From NCBI RefSeq assembly GCF_963678975.1, contig NC_089273.1, forward strand, positions 24,694,356 through 24,758,355: 64,000 bases of DNA, written 5' to 3'. Below are positions 35,625 through 47,951 of this stretch, piece by piece. This DNA comes from Dysidea avara (lineage: Eukaryota; Porifera; Demospongiae; Dictyoceratida; Dysideidae). Positions within the stretch are counted from its first letter, which is position 1. Each line of letters begins with the position of its first letter. The notes under the pieces were generated by a model, which did no database searches, was not told the origin of the DNA, and saw only the letters and a list, made by a program, of their open reading frames with translations. Made by a program: the position numbers and the translations under genes.

Positions 35625-36140
35625 CCAGCTATGAGGCTCTGGCAAGGGGGTGTCACGTCGGCTCATGCTGTAGGTAGATCTGCGACTGCGGTCAAAGTCT
35701 TGACCAATTTTCACCTTGACCTTTGACTTGCAGCATTTATCATCGTGACTTGAGCGTTTCTTGTTGAACTTTTGACCTCCACTTATTTCTCTATTTTCCT
35801 ATACTCACCTGCACTTGTAACCTAGTATGATACTTTCTTAGTGCGTGCTACCAGCAGCTGGGAGAGAAAAATCATTATAATTACGGCGAAATGCCTGTTG
35901 GACCAATAAAACATCTTCTTGGAGATCCTTACTTCTTGTGAGTTACGTATAATTCCGTAAACTTGATAATAGCTACGTATAGTTTTCGATTGTGGGTTTC
36001 AAATCTTCCGTATCGTCTTGACCCACTATAAGAGCTATTTTGTGGCCTTGATCGTTGATTTAGAGTTTGACCGCGGTTGCAGATCAACCTACAGCAAAAG
36101 CCTGAGTGACACCCCCTTGCTCTGGCCTACATGCACAAGC
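35625..36140. mobile_element. MITE-like pair of inverted ends
   Basis: GCAAGGGGGTGTCAC followed by ATGCTGTAGGTAGATCTGC and GCGGTCAAA (35641-35697) recurs inverted at about 36060-36122. About 365 bp lie between. The pair looks like TIRs of a small DNA element; outer boundaries and target duplication are unclear. No coding frame is found inside. Confidence 0.6.
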
Positions 36141-36766
36141 ATAGTATATAATCCCAGAAAGCTACTATGGCATGGGAGATTCCTGTCTAAAAATACGACG
36201 GTAGTTATATAGCTGTTTACAATGACTTAACTATACACGAACTTACCCAGGAAATTTGCTGGGAGAATAGTGTAATGCATTCAATGCCGTCAGGTTTCAT
36301 GTCCATTCCGAGGCATACATTCAGCAACAACTCGCAGCTGATTCGGCTCCACTTGCCACGTACAGATTTCGACTACACTAGTTATATCACCAACCCACTG
36401 CTTCAGCAAGAACAGTTAAGACTGTAGCCTCGACTTTGCCGGTTCTTATCTTACGTGAAACATCATGCGAGATATCACGTGAGTCCTTGTGGGAATTTGA
36501 ACATTATTTTCAGTTTGAATGAATTTTCTCTGAGCAAGTCACTTTTAGTAGTGCTTCTAAACACTGAATTTGGAAGCCTTTGCTACTAATTTAGCTAGCT
36601 AATCTGTTGCTGAAGCTGTTATTATGCATGCATGCATGCAGTGTCTCCTATAGCACTAAGCGACCGCAGGAGTCATACCAACAGTGTGACCTTCACACTT
36701 CTGGATTTACAGTGTATGTAATATAATACCTAGCTGTATGTTCTCTAGTCAACAAAAAGTAGTGAT

Positions 36767-37378
36767 ATCCTGTGCCAAAAACAGCCCAGCTGTAAAAAAA
36801 GGCGAGGCCAAGAATGCACAAGTACATGTTCATGGAGTAACCAAAAGACATGATATCAAAATCTGGCCAAGAAAGCATTTACAGTATAGGCACTTTTGTG
36901 CATTCATTTTCTATATGCTTCAGATTATCACATCCAACTAGCTGTACATGTGTGCTTGCAATATAAACAATACTACTGAGATGATAAAAGATATTACACT
37001 GCATTGTAACCAAAATTAATTTAACTAAAAATTTACAATTGGTTTCTACTTGGCCATCTTTTTGCACTGCATATATTAAAATAAAAAGATGGCCAAGTAG
37101 AAACCAATTGTAAATTTTTAGTTAAATTAATTTTGGTAACAATGAGTGTAATATATTTTATCATCTCAGTAGTATTGTTTATATTGCAAGCACACATGTA
37201 CAGCTAGCTGGATGTGATAATGTGAAGCATATAGAAAATGAATGCACAAAAGTGCCTATACTGTAAATGCTTTCTTGGCCAGATTTTGATATCATGTCTT
37301 TTGGTTACTCCATGAACATGTACTTGTGCATTCTTGGCCTCGCCTTTTTTTACAGCTGGGCTGTTTTTGGCACAGGAT
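36767..37378. mobile_element. Palindrome P1, arms about 297 bp
   Basis: 36767-37063 and 37083-37378 are nearly perfect inverted copies around a 19-bp centre. The outer ends read ATCCTGTGCCAAAAACAGCC, followed by AGCTGTAAAAAAAG. The palindrome at 54604-54970 begins with a closely related AATCCAAAACAGCCAAGCTG, so both belong to one family. The short frames here are the same DNA read on both strands, not genes. Confidence 0.9.
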
Positions 37379-37744
37379 TATACTTACAGTGTCTTCATAC
37401 ATATAACAATAGATTGAGTTAGATGTCTTTAGAGATGACATGCCAGCTCCATGATATATAGTATGGATAATAACAGGTACACTATGGTACACCATTTCTG
37501 TGTATGGTAATGGGCCGCCCTGAGCATTCTGTGATACAAGGCTCTTTCTCCCAATTAAGTTACTTCTATTGCCAAAAACCACTAATCACTTTGGAGAAAA
37601 GAGACCGTATGTCAGGCAGGAAACTTCCAAAATCATATCAATCACACTCATAACATTACCATACACAGAAATGGTGTACCATAGTGTACCTGTTATTATC
37701 CATACTATCATGGAGCTGGCATGTCATCTCTAAACACATCTAAC

Positions 37745-37882
37745 TGTCATGATGTAATAATAGTTGTATGCATGTGCTATTGTAATTGTATGTGTTGATA
37801 TAGTATTGTTTTATTAGATGTCAATAAGTGTGTGCTATTGAACTAAGTGTAGAGTTGTTCTATATAATCTAACGTTACTACA
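37745..37882 (+). repeat. Gypsy left LTR
   Basis: 138 bp, TG...CA ends. It differs from the right LTR at about eight positions and lacks 6 bp (one AATTGT unit). Several differences are TG against CA or CA/TG against CG. Confidence 0.95.
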
Positions 37883-37895
37883 TTTGGTGACGAGG

Positions 37896-39335
37896 ATGGC
37901 TACTTCAGTTGGAAAGATAGACCCCTTCAACCAAACAAACAGTGAAGTGTGGACACATTACGTCGAGCGTTTGGAATACTACTTCCTCGCCAATGGAATC
38001 GTGGCGGCTGATAAGAAAAGAGCCATACTGTTCAGCATTATAGGGTCAGATACTTACAGACTACTTCGAAGCCTCATATCCCCAAGCAAGCCATTCGAGA
38101 AATCATTTGCTCAGATCATGGAAGTCTTAAAGGACCACTACACCCCACCGCCTTCAGAAATCATGCAGAGGTTTCATTTCCACTCAAGAGTGCGAAAGTC
38201 CGGTGAAAAAGTGGCAACTTACTTAGCAGAGCTACGTGGCATAGCAGAACATTGCAATTTCGGTGCTTCGTTGGACGATATGCTTCACGACAGGCTTGTG
38301 GTGGGAATTAATGATGCCGCACTGCAACGACGGCTATTATCTGAGCCACGGCTGAACCTTAAGAAAGCTACAGAGATTGCTCTAGCTCATGAGACGGCCA
38401 TTAAAGACTCTAAGGCCATACAAGATGGTAACGGCACACCACAACCAGTTAATCTGATTTTCAACCTGCAGCGAGCACGATCTTCTGGAACAACAGGCAC
38501 CAGTAAACCTTATTATCACTGTGGGAAATCCAATCACAAGGCTACGGCATGCTATTATAAAGAAGCTGTTTGTAATAACTGTAAGAAGAAAGGACACATA
38601 GCCAAGATTTGTCGAAGCAAGCTACCAACAAAATCAGCTCATGCTTCAGGAAGGCAACCAGCTAAACCTACTCATTTTGTTGACCATGATATAGATGAAC
38701 AAGAGCAACCAAGTGAGTACAATCCAATGTTTACTGTTAATACTTGCAACGACACCAATGAATTAAATAATTTTTTCACTGTTACTATGACAATTAATGG
38801 TCACACAGTTGGCATGCAAATTGACACTGGGGTAGCGGTTTCAGTTATGTCAGTGGTCACTTATGAACAGCTGTGGCCACAAGGAAATGGCCCTACCCTG
38901 AAACCTACCAACACTAAGCTTACCACTTACTCAGGGGATGTTTTGAAGACAGTTGGCATAATGACATGTAATGTTGAATACCAAAACCAACAATGCCAGC
39001 TGCCATTGGTCATTGTTGATACACCAGGGCCTACCTTATTAGGGCAAAACTGGCTTTCACAAATTCAACTTGACTGGCCAGCAATAAGTAAGCGAGTGCT
39101 ATTACTACAGGACAAAACTCTCAGCCCTGTCTTGAATCAGTTCCAAGAAGTTTTTCGCAATGAACTAGGTACCTTTACAGGCCCCAAAGTCAAACTGGCT
39201 GTAGATCCACAAGTACCACCCAAATTTTACAAAACCAAATCTTTGCCGTATGCCATGCGTGATAAAGTGGAACAGGAATTAAAACATTTACAAGCAGCAG
39301 GAATTATAGAACCAATTTCATTTTCTGAATGGGCT
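37896..39335 (+). CDS. gag-pro: Gypsy gag-protease, frame cut by BEL insertion
   Basis: The first ATG (37896) follows the PBS directly and the frame is open to the insertion point. Residues 1-190 are a gypsy gag core. Two zinc knuckles lie near residues 205 and 225. The second is canonical (CNNCKKKGHIAKIC); the first reads YHCGKSNHKATAC after a Tyr, so its first cysteine appears replaced (TAT for TGT). An aspartic protease active site IDTGVAVSVMS is near residue 309, followed by LLGQNWL. The end, AAGIIEPISFSEWA, is the usual entry to the RT domain, which resumes at 45125. Gag and pol share one frame here with no programmed shift visible. Confidence 0.9.
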
Positions 39336-39510
39336 TGTCGCAGATTGAACTGAACTATTATATTAGAGTTGAATGTTGTATTAGGTTTAGAACTTTAGAT
39401 TGTGGGTTTTGTACCATTGTTCATTGTGTGTCACGTGAGTAAGTAAGGTGCGATTCCTCCTCGTGGTCCGAGAAATGAGAACCTGTTCACTTACCGCTAG
39501 ACTCATCACA
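39336..39510 (+). repeat. BEL left LTR
   Basis: 175 bp. It differs from the right LTR at two sites: AAATGAG against AAACGAG (a CpG-type transition) and CTCATCACA against CTCTTCACA. Confidence 0.95.
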
Positions 39511-39671
39511 TTGGTGCTGTGATTACTTGTCTGTTCGTCGATCGCCCACAGTTATTTTCTAACCAGAAATGCAGAAGCTGTTGTACCGTGGCACCTGTTT
39601 GAGAATGGTACCCTCAAAGGGGAACGAACTATATTCAGAGTGACTGTTTTTGTTTGTTTATCTGTTTTAGA

Positions 39672-42600
39672 ATGGAGGAATTGCAACGTAAGAAGACTTC
39701 GCGGAAAGGATACAGGTCCCATTTAACGTGCCTCTTTAAGATGGTGGACGCAATTATGGACTCCGAGAGTACACCAAGTGAGAAAGACTTCGCGACTATG
39801 ACTAGTTCCATCGATCAATTCCATGAATGAGCAAAGTTATTACAAGAAGCAGACCAAGAGATCGCCAACACAATCGCAGGTGAAGATGAGCTGGAAGCCG
39901 AGATTGTTGAGAGTGCAGCCATACAAGAAATGATTTGTGATAAGATAAGCCAAATCAAGAGTATCATACACAAGCTTACTGCCCCTACCACTACCACCAC
40001 TACAACTCTACCTGTCACACTGAATGTGTCTGCTACAGAGTTTGTACCACCTCAACATCCAACAGTGAGAGAGCCACCAGCCCAGTTACTCACTCCTCCA
40101 CCCACTGCCAGACAACCCATAAGTCGACTGCCCAAATTGAACTTACCTAACTTCTCTGGGAGTCCCCTAGCATGGCAGAGTTTCTGGGACTCATTTGATG
40201 CAGCTGTCAACTCTAACACTGCACTAGATGGCATACAGAAGTTTAATTATCTTCGAGCTCAGATCCAAGGTGAAGCATCACAGGCAATTGCTGGGCTTCC
40301 TTTGACAGGTGCAAACTATGATCACGCTGTAGCACTTTTGAAGGTGCGCTTTGGGCAACCCCACAGAATCATCAATGCCCACATGCAAGCTCTGGTAAAC
40401 ACCCCCAAACCAGTTAACACCTTACCTAGTTTAAGACTCTTCCACGACACAGTGGAAAGCCACATCAGAGGGTTGACAGCTTTAGACAAGCGTGAGGACT
40501 CCTACGGAGCCTTGTTAGTACCAATTATTGTTGGGAAGCTCCCTCCAGAGACAAGGAGAAACCTCGCTCGTGCACACACCGACCCAGAATGGACAGTTAC
40601 TGACTTACAAGATGGGATTTTATTGGAGATTCAGATACTGGAACAAGGAGTGTCACTAGACTACACTGAATCATCAGACAATGCCGTGTCAACCATGACA
40701 GCTTCACTTCTCACAGGAGCCAGCAGCAATTTCAAACAGCGAACACAATCAGCAAAGCCTGCACATTGCACCTACTGTAACTCAACAGATCACTTGTCAT
40801 TTACCTGCAATGTAGTTGTTGACCCAGAGAAAAGAATGGAGATCGTCCGGAAAGCCAACCCGTGTTTCAATTGTTTGGGGCGTCATAGAATCTCCCAGTG
40901 CAGATCAAAGGCCAGATGTAGGCACTGCAGAGGAAAACATCACTCTAGCCTCTGTGAGACCACTGCTAGCAAGGATCAGGACAATACAGGAAAGAAAGCA
41001 ACTGCATCCACAGTCAAACAGAACAATTATCAAGATGACTCAACCGCTTCACTTACAGTCTCAGTTCCATCCAAGCCACCAGGGACTGACCTACTACCTG
41101 GCAGTACAGCCTGCCGTCTGAAGACTGCTATAGCTGAAGTATGCTCAGGGCCCAATCATAGCAAAGCACAAATATTATTCGATGAGGGTGCACAAAGATC
41201 CTTCATTACTCAGCAACTGGCAGACAGCTTGAAAGTTGACTCGTGCAAACGTCAAAGGATATGTATTTCTGCATTTGGGGGAGAAGCTATACCAAGAGAA
41301 TTGCAATCAACCTCTATTGTAATACAAACTAATGACAGTGGAGAAGTTCCCGTTTCAGTACTGGTTGTACCCAAGATAGCAGCACCTCTTCAGAATGCTG
41401 TACCTCTACCTGGGAACCAGTACCCTCACCTTCACGGCCTTCAGCTTGCTCGCCCAATGGGAAGTGACAACAAATTTGAGATCACCTTGCTAGTAGGTGC
41501 AGATTTTTACTGGAACCTTGTCCAAGACAAGATAATTCGTGGCAACGGCCCCACTGCTGTTGAGTCAAAGATAGGGTACCTTCTCTCAGGTCCTCTTTCC
41601 CCTTCAGACACCAAGGCCAGTGTCAGAATGTTTCACACATCAGTCATGCAGTGTAATGAGCCAAAGTTTTGGGACACAGACACAATTGGGCACATCAGTC
41701 GATACCCAATCCTTACTAAACAGTACACAGCAACCCACCTCCTTTATCAACTGCTCAGTCCGTCGAGATTCCGATGGTTCATACATTGTTGGTTTCCCTG
41801 GAAGACTGATCATCCTCCTTTGCCTTCAAATCGTGGTGTGTGTGAGAAAAGAGCACAGTCTCTTGCACGCAAACTAGCTCAGACACCAGAACTGCTAAAG
41901 ACGTATGGTGCCATTATTACAGATCAACTTAGCCGAGGATTCATTGAGAAAGTCAAGGAAGCTGATGTACCCCAGAACTGCCATTTTATCCCTCACCATG
42001 CTGTCAAGAAGGATTCATCAACTACCCCAGTGAGGATAGTGTATGACTGCAGTTGCCGTCTTTCCCCCAACCACCCCAGTTTGAATGATTGTCTTGTGGT
42101 TGGGCCTCCATTTTTGATTGACATGGTTACCTTATTATTGAGATTCCACACCCACAAGTATGCACTCACTACAGACATTGAAAAGGCCTTTCTCCATGTA
42201 CAACTGGCTGAAGAGGACCACAGTTGCACTCACTTCCTTTGGTTATCAGAGCTAGATAATCCTAACAGTGACCTTACAATTTTTAGATTCCGTGTTGTAC
42301 TATTTGGGTCTGTCAGTTCGCCCTTTATGCTACACACTGCCTTGAGACATCATCTCACCACTGAAACATCTACAACTGCCAGCGATATTTTAACTAATCT
42401 TTATGTTGACAATGTTGTGTCTGGCTGTACCAATGAAACGTCTGCTGTGGACTACTATACTGAAGCTCGAGAATTGATGTCAAAGGCCAACTTTAACCTG
42501 AGAAGCTGGGCCTCAAACAGTCCAAACCTAATGACAAAGGCAAACCATGATCAAGTTGCCGATACTAATACTGCTGTCAACGTCTTAGGCCTACTGTGGA

Positions 42601-44912
42601 ATACAGCCAGCGACACGCTGAGTCTGATGCCAAAGTCATTACAAACATCCCAGACAACTCAGCCAACCAAGAGAACTGTGTTACAAGATCTGTCAAAAAT
42701 TTTTGATCCTCTAGGAACACTCACCCCAGTAACCATATCCGCTAAATTATTTATGCAACAATTGTGGCAGCAGAAACTTCGTTGGAATGAGCCCCTGAAC
42801 TCCACCCTGACATCTGAATGGCACTGTATCACAGGTAACTTAACACAGACACCTCAATATCACATTCCACGTTGGTACCTGAAATCCATTAATACTGAAC
42901 AGTTGACGCTTCATGTATTTGTAGATGCCAGCATGAAGGCCTATGGTGCAGTGGCCTACATCTGTGATGACACACATTCATCCTTCGCTATAGCTAAGGC
43001 TCGAGTTGCTCCACTGAAGAACCATACACTACCACCATTGGAACTGATGGCAGCTGTTACTGGCTCACGTTTGTGTAAGTTTGTTATATCTTTGCTTGAC
43101 CGTTTTCAGTTCAAAATCACAATGTGGTCAGATAGTCAAATAGCACTTTGTTGGATTTCCAACAAGAAAAAGTTACCACCCTTTGTTGCCAACAGAGTAA
43201 ATGAGATACATGACTTAGTGCCTACTGCTACTTGGATGTATTGCCCCACCCAGGTGACCTAGTCACTAGAGGAATTTCATTTGATTCTTTAAGGGATTCA
43301 CGGTTATGGCAATATGGACCAACCTGGCTGACACGCAAATCACAGTGGCCTAAATGGGAACACTCAGAGATACTCCATCTACAAGCTGAGGAGGAACCTG
43401 TAGAGGAGCCAAGAAAGATTGATAGTGTTCCCCCACACCAACACGACCTTTGCTCAATCATGGACATCGACCGCTATAGCACTCTACAGAGATTACTTAG
43501 AGTGTCAGCTTATGTACTACGCTTCATTCATAACTGTAAGCAGTCCAACCCAAGTCTCAGGCATACTGGTCAGCTCCTTCCAAGCGACATTGATGCAGTG
43601 TTTAATGCGTGGGTCCATTGTGCTCAACGGGTTTCATTTCCTGAGGAGTCTCTTGCTCTTCAAACAACTTGCCAACTCAAGTTGTTTCTTGACAAAGACT
43701 ACATCATTCGTTGTGGCAGGAGGATCCATAATGCCAAGATTGACAGTGAGACGAAGTTCCTTGCCTTCTCCCAAAGAAGCTTTCCTTAACTGCCTTAGTA
43801 GTACATCACACACACAAGATACATCTCCACACAGGAGTCAATGCCACTGTCACATCACTTAGACAAAAGTTTTGGATTCCATCAGCCAGGCAAGTTGTAA
43901 GATCTTTGCTACGGAAATGTGTTACTTGTCGTCAAGTCAGTGGAAAGTCATACTCCAGACCAGAAGCTCCTCCTCTTCCCAGTGTGCGTACCAAACAGAG
44001 CACCTAGAAATTGTTACTGACTTATCTGTCTTACAGGCACTTCGAAGGTTTGCTGCCAGCAGGTCCTTACGACATATTATGCTCTCAGATAGTGCTTCTA
44101 CCTATGAAGCTGCAGCAGATGAGTTAGGGTATCTCATTAACTCTGACAGGATGGGGGAGCCATTATGTGCACTTGGAATCCAGTGGCGATTCATACCCAA
44201 GAGAGCCCCATGGTATGGGGGGTTCTGGGAACGTCTGATAGGCCTTACGAAAACCACCTTGAGGAAAGTGTTGGGGAAAGCCCTTGTAACCCTACCCGTG
44301 TTACAGACAGTGATCGTGGAAGTCGAAGCCGTACTCAATGACAGGCCACTGACTTTTGTATCTGCAGACTTAAGAGACCCAGAACCCCTCACGCCATCTC
44401 ACCTTCTTTGTGGTCGACGTGTCACCTCCTTACCACACACAATCATGGATGATGAGATAAGTGATCCTACATATGGAGTACCTTCAGTCAGGGAAACAGC
44501 AAAGAGACAAAGCCAATTGATTCAGCATTTCCAATCCAGGTGGAGTAAAGAGTATTTAACATCCCTTCGTGAGTACCACAAAACATCTGGGAAAACCAAA
44601 CAGGAAATTCAAGTTGGAGATGTGGTTATTATACATGATGACACTCTGAGGACCACCTGGAAACTAGCTGTTGTGGAGAAGCTGATCACTGGATTAGATG
44701 GGATCACCAGAGCTGCTGAGATAAGAACCGCAAATGGAAGGACCAACCGTCCTATAACTAGATTGTTCCCACTGGAGGTCAAGGAGGATGAATCTTCAAA
44801 GGAAGTTCAGCAAGTTCAACCACCAGAAGCTGATGTCAACACAGAGAATATGATGTTGCGAGATAGACCTACCAGGGAAGCTACTGTTGCAGCACGCAAG
44901 AGATTGAAGTAG
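39672..44912 (+). pseudogene. BEL/Pao gag-pol, broken
   Basis: One frame from ATG 39672 to TAG 43259 has a single TGA at 39828. Domains in order: coiled N-terminus; gag core (LPNFSGSPLAWQSFWDSFD, 40140); three zinc knuckles at 40770-40965 (CTYC, CFNC, CRHC); protease-like FDEGAQRSFI (41180); RT with ALTTDIEKAFLHV and YVDN near 42405 (YVDD is usual); RNase H with VFVDASMKAYGA. A frameshift at about 43250 follows in the post-RT segment, and further shifts occur at 43770-43870. Between PPLPSVRT and EHLEIVTDLS the integrase core lacks the stretch with its first catalytic Asp. Later integrase parts remain (MLSDSAS, APWYGGFWERL). The copy cannot encode a full integrase. Confidence 0.9.
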
Positions 44913-44944
44913 TGGGCAAACATAATTCGTGCGCCACCGGAGGA

Positions 44945-45119
44945 TGTCGCAGATTGAACTGAACTATTATATTAGAGTTGAATGTTGTATTAGGTTTAGA
45001 ACTTTAGATTGTGGGTTTTGTACCATTGTTCATTGTGTGTCACGTGAGTAAGTAAGGTGCGATTCCTCCTCGTGGTCCGAGAAACGAGAACCTGTTCACT
45101 TACCGCTAGACTCTTCACA
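44945..45119 (+). repeat. BEL right LTR
   Basis: 175 bp, 173 identical to the left LTR. Followed by GGGCT at 45120-45124, after which the gypsy frame resumes. Confidence 0.95.
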
Positions 45120-45124
45120 GGGCT

Positions 45125-47617
45125 GCACCTGTGGTATCAGTACTGAAACGTGACAAACAAAGTATCTGCATATGTGGCGACTACCATTTAACTGTCAACC
45201 AAGCTGTACAGTTGCATCAGTTTCCTATTCCAAAAATTGAGGACCTCTTAGCTAAACTGTCTGGTGGAAAATATTTCAGTTCTCTAGATATGAGCCAGGC
45301 ATATCAACAGTTGCCATTAGATGATGAAACTAAGAAATTAGTGGTGATCAACACTCACAAAGGCCTGTTTGCTTACAATTGTTTGCCTTTTGGGGTTTCT
45401 TCGGCTCCTGGCAATTTTCCAGCAAACAATTGAGAACTTGCTTCAAGATATTCCCAATGTGTTGATCTACCTCGATGACATCTTGGTGGCAGGCGAAACT
45501 CCGGAAGAACATTGCCGTACTCTAGCTGAAGTTCTGTCTAAATTGCTTAAAGCTGGCTTAAGATTAAAGAAAGATAAATGTACTGTCATGACGACATCAG
45601 TACAACATCTTGGTTATCAAATTGATGCTCATGGTATTCACCCAACAGAAGCTAAAGTTAGAGCCATTAAGGAAGCCCGTACACCAAAAAATGTGTCTGA
45701 ATTGAAAGCTTACCTTGGCATCCTAACGTATTACAGTAAATTTTTACCTAACCTTTCAACATTGCTGGCACCCCTTTATTCCCTGCTTCAAAAGAACAAA
45801 GCTTGGTCATGGACTAATGCACAAGAACAGGAATTTCAGCAATCAAAAAAGATATTAACCTCCTCATCTATCTTAGTTCACTACAGTCCAACTTTAGAAT
45901 TGACTCTGGCATGTGATGCATCCCAGTATAGATTAGGGGCAGTTTTGTCTTACCATTTTCTCTATGGTGAAGAGAAGCCAATTGCATATGCCTCCCGCAC
46001 GCTGTCCAAACCAGAGCAGAATTACTCACAGATAGAGCGAGAAGGACTTTCATTAGTGTTTGGTGTTAAAAAGTTCCATTCCTACTTATATGGTAGACGG
46101 TTTACCATGTACACAGATCACAAGCCCTTACAAATATCGTTTAATCCTAACAAGTCAATTTCAACTATGGTCTCACAACACATTCAAAGATGGGCATTGA
46201 CATTGTCTATGTACACGTATAGTGTCAAGCACCGTCCAAGTAAAGCTCACTGTAATACTGATGCATTAAGTCGTCTGACTGTCCTGAGAGCACACCTGTT
46301 CCAGCTGAGGTAGTTTGGTAGTTTTGATGTTAGAAAAGATAGACTCTACACCGATTACTGTTTCCCAGATTCGTACTTGGACACACAGAGACCCATTGTT
46401 GTCAAAGGTCTACCGCTATGTTCAGTTTGGTTGGCCAACAAGTGTTCCAGCTGAGCTACAACCTTACTTTGTCAAAAGAGATGAATTATCCATAACTGAT
46501 CAATGCTTGTTGTGGGGAAGCCGATTGGTTATTCCACCCCCAGGGAGGAAGCCACTGCTGGAGGAACTACATGAAGCTCATCCAGGCACATCTTGAATGA
46601 AGAGTAGAGCACGCACCCTGATGTGGTGGCCTAACATTGATAAGGAAATTGAGCAAAAAGTGAAATCTTGTGTGCCATGTCAAGTTAGTAGGTCGGCTCC
46701 TCCTTCAGCTCCCCTACAACCATGGTCATGGCCAGATAAACCCTGGTCACGTTTGCATCTTGATTATGCAGATCCTCTGGAAAATAAAATGTTTCTAATT
46801 GTCATAGATGCATACTCCAAATGGCTAGATGTATTTCCAGTATCATCAGCAACCTCAGAGGTGATCATGGTTAAGCTTCGAATTTTGTTTGCTACGCATG
46901 GTATTCCTACTTTTGTAGTTACAGACAATGCTTCCATTTTTGTTAGTGCTGAGATGAAGAAATTTTGGCAGAACAATAGTATCCACCACATAACCTCAAC
47001 GCCATACCATCCAGCTACTAATGGTATTGCTGAACGTGCCGTCCAGACTTTTAAAGCTGCATTTAAACATATGGACTCTGGATCTATTCAAACCAGAATA
47101 TCATGGTTTCTATTTAATTACAGCATTACACCCCAAGACACCACTGGAATTTCTCCAGCAGAATTATTGATGAAACACAAGCTACATTCTCGTTTAGATC
47201 AGTTGATTCCTGATATTAGTACCCAGGTGGCAAAAACCCAGGAAAAGCAGAAGTCCTATCATGATAGTAAGGCTAGCGATCGACAATTTACTTTAGATGA
47301 TAGAGTGATGGTTCGCAAATATTCTCAGGGTGATCCTTGGGTACAGGCTCGTGTTATTGAACAATCTGGTCCAGTGTCTTACAAAGTATCAGTAGACTCT
47401 ACTAATCAAATGTGGCGTAGACATCAAGATGACATTCGTCAATTTTCTCCTGAAATGGTTACAGACAATTTTGAAATAATGCCAAACAACTCAGACAGTG
47501 TTGCTACTCACAAAGATGATTCACCTCAGTTATCACCTGTTCCCTTTACTGATCCAGGTGAACCTTCCAGTGAGCTAGTTACAGGATGGCCAAGGAGAAA
47601 TATCAAACCACGTGAGT
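45125..47617 (+). pseudogene. pol: Gypsy pol: RT, RNase H, integrase, broken
   Basis: This continues the frame left at 39335. RT segments are FSSLDMSQAYQQLPL and LPFGVSSAPG. One extra G near 45411 shifts the frame, after which NVLIYLDDILVAG carries the catalytic YLDD. RNase H follows (LACDASQYRLGAV, MYTDHKPLQ). A second shift lies just before 46313. TGA at 46594-46596 falls between HPGTS and MKSRARTLMWWPN, where gypsy proteins usually have arginine. Integrase has the CVPC zinc half, then LDYADP, FVVTDNAS and PATNGIAERAVQ (the D, D, E positions). A C-terminal tail ends at 47617 with TGA. Motifs are well kept despite the breaks, so decay is fairly recent. Confidence 0.9.
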
Positions 47618-47753
47618 GACTGACATTTTAAGACTGACATTTAGTTATCATTTGTTATTATAACCCATTTTAGTGATTGTATGTATCATTAGATTTTTTT
47701 TGTAAGGAAGGAAGAGTGTCATGATGTTGTATTTTTTTATAAGGAAGGAAGAG

Positions 47754-47897
47754 TGTCATGATGTAATAATAGTTGTACACATGCACTATTGTAATTGTAA
47801 TTGTATGTGTTGATATAGTATTGCTTTATTAGATGTCGATAGGTGTGTGCTATTGAACTAAGTGTAGAGTCGTTCTATATAATCTAACGTTACTACA
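47754..47897 (+). repeat. Gypsy right LTR
   Basis: 144 bp. The first bases of the LTR with the purine tract before them also occur about 37 bp upstream (from 47717), a small local duplication. Confidence 0.9.
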
Positions 47898-47951
47898 CTA
47901 ACTCAACCTATTGTTATACGTATGAAGACACTGTAAGTATAATATTATGAG

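Larger units (their letters stand above)
39336..45119 (+). mobile_element. BEL/Pao LTR retrotransposon nested in the gypsy element
   Basis: Two 175-bp LTRs (39336-39510 and 44945-45119) with TG...CA ends differ at only two positions. GGGCT is duplicated at 39331-39335 and 45120-45124, the 5-bp size expected for BEL. The insertion interrupts the gypsy RT frame exactly at Glu-Trp-Ala, and the frame resumes after the right copy. TTGGTGCTGTGATTAC after the left LTR is the likely primer-binding region. A purine-rich GGAGGA precedes the right LTR. Internal coding capacity is defective (see the gag-pol entry). Confidence 0.95.
37745..47897 (+). mobile_element. Ty3/gypsy retrotransposon carrying a nested BEL element
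   Basis: LTRs of 138 and 144 bp (TGTCATGATG...TTACTACA) are flanked by a 5-bp duplication CTAAC (37740-37744, 47898-47902). After the left LTR comes a PBS-like TTTGGTGACGAGG. Before the right LTR is a purine-rich AAGGAAGGAAGAG tract that, with the first bases of the LTR, is duplicated about 37 bp upstream. The coding order gag, protease, RT, RNase H, integrase is that of Ty3/gypsy. Without the 5.8-kb BEL insert and its duplicated GGGCT the element is about 4.4 kb. Two frameshifts and one nonsense codon disable pol. Confidence 0.95.
37379..47943. mobile_element. Palindrome P2, split by a gypsy element
   Basis: The left arm 37379-37512 is inverted-repeated at 37654-37744 and continues after the gypsy insertion at 47898-47943. 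Shared blocks include GTGTCTTCATAC, GACATGCCAGCTCC and CATTACCATACAC. The left arm preserves the uninterrupted target (GAGTTAGATG), the reverse complement of the site the gypsy used. Outside the insertion the element would be about 400 bp. Confidence 0.85.

Noticed and set aside
36693..37380. Overlapping frames on both strands around 36.7-37.6 kb
   Set aside because: They are the two strands of palindrome P1 and part of P2, so open frames on each strand mirror one another.
42400..42420. YVDN in the BEL RT as proof of inactivation
   Set aside because: It differs from the usual YVDD, but from memory similar variants occur in BEL relatives, so I do not count it as a lesion.
43419..43862. Second BEL protein in another frame
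   Set aside because: Only its end is in the gag-pol reading after a frameshift; the rest is a shadow of the frame at 43232-43789.
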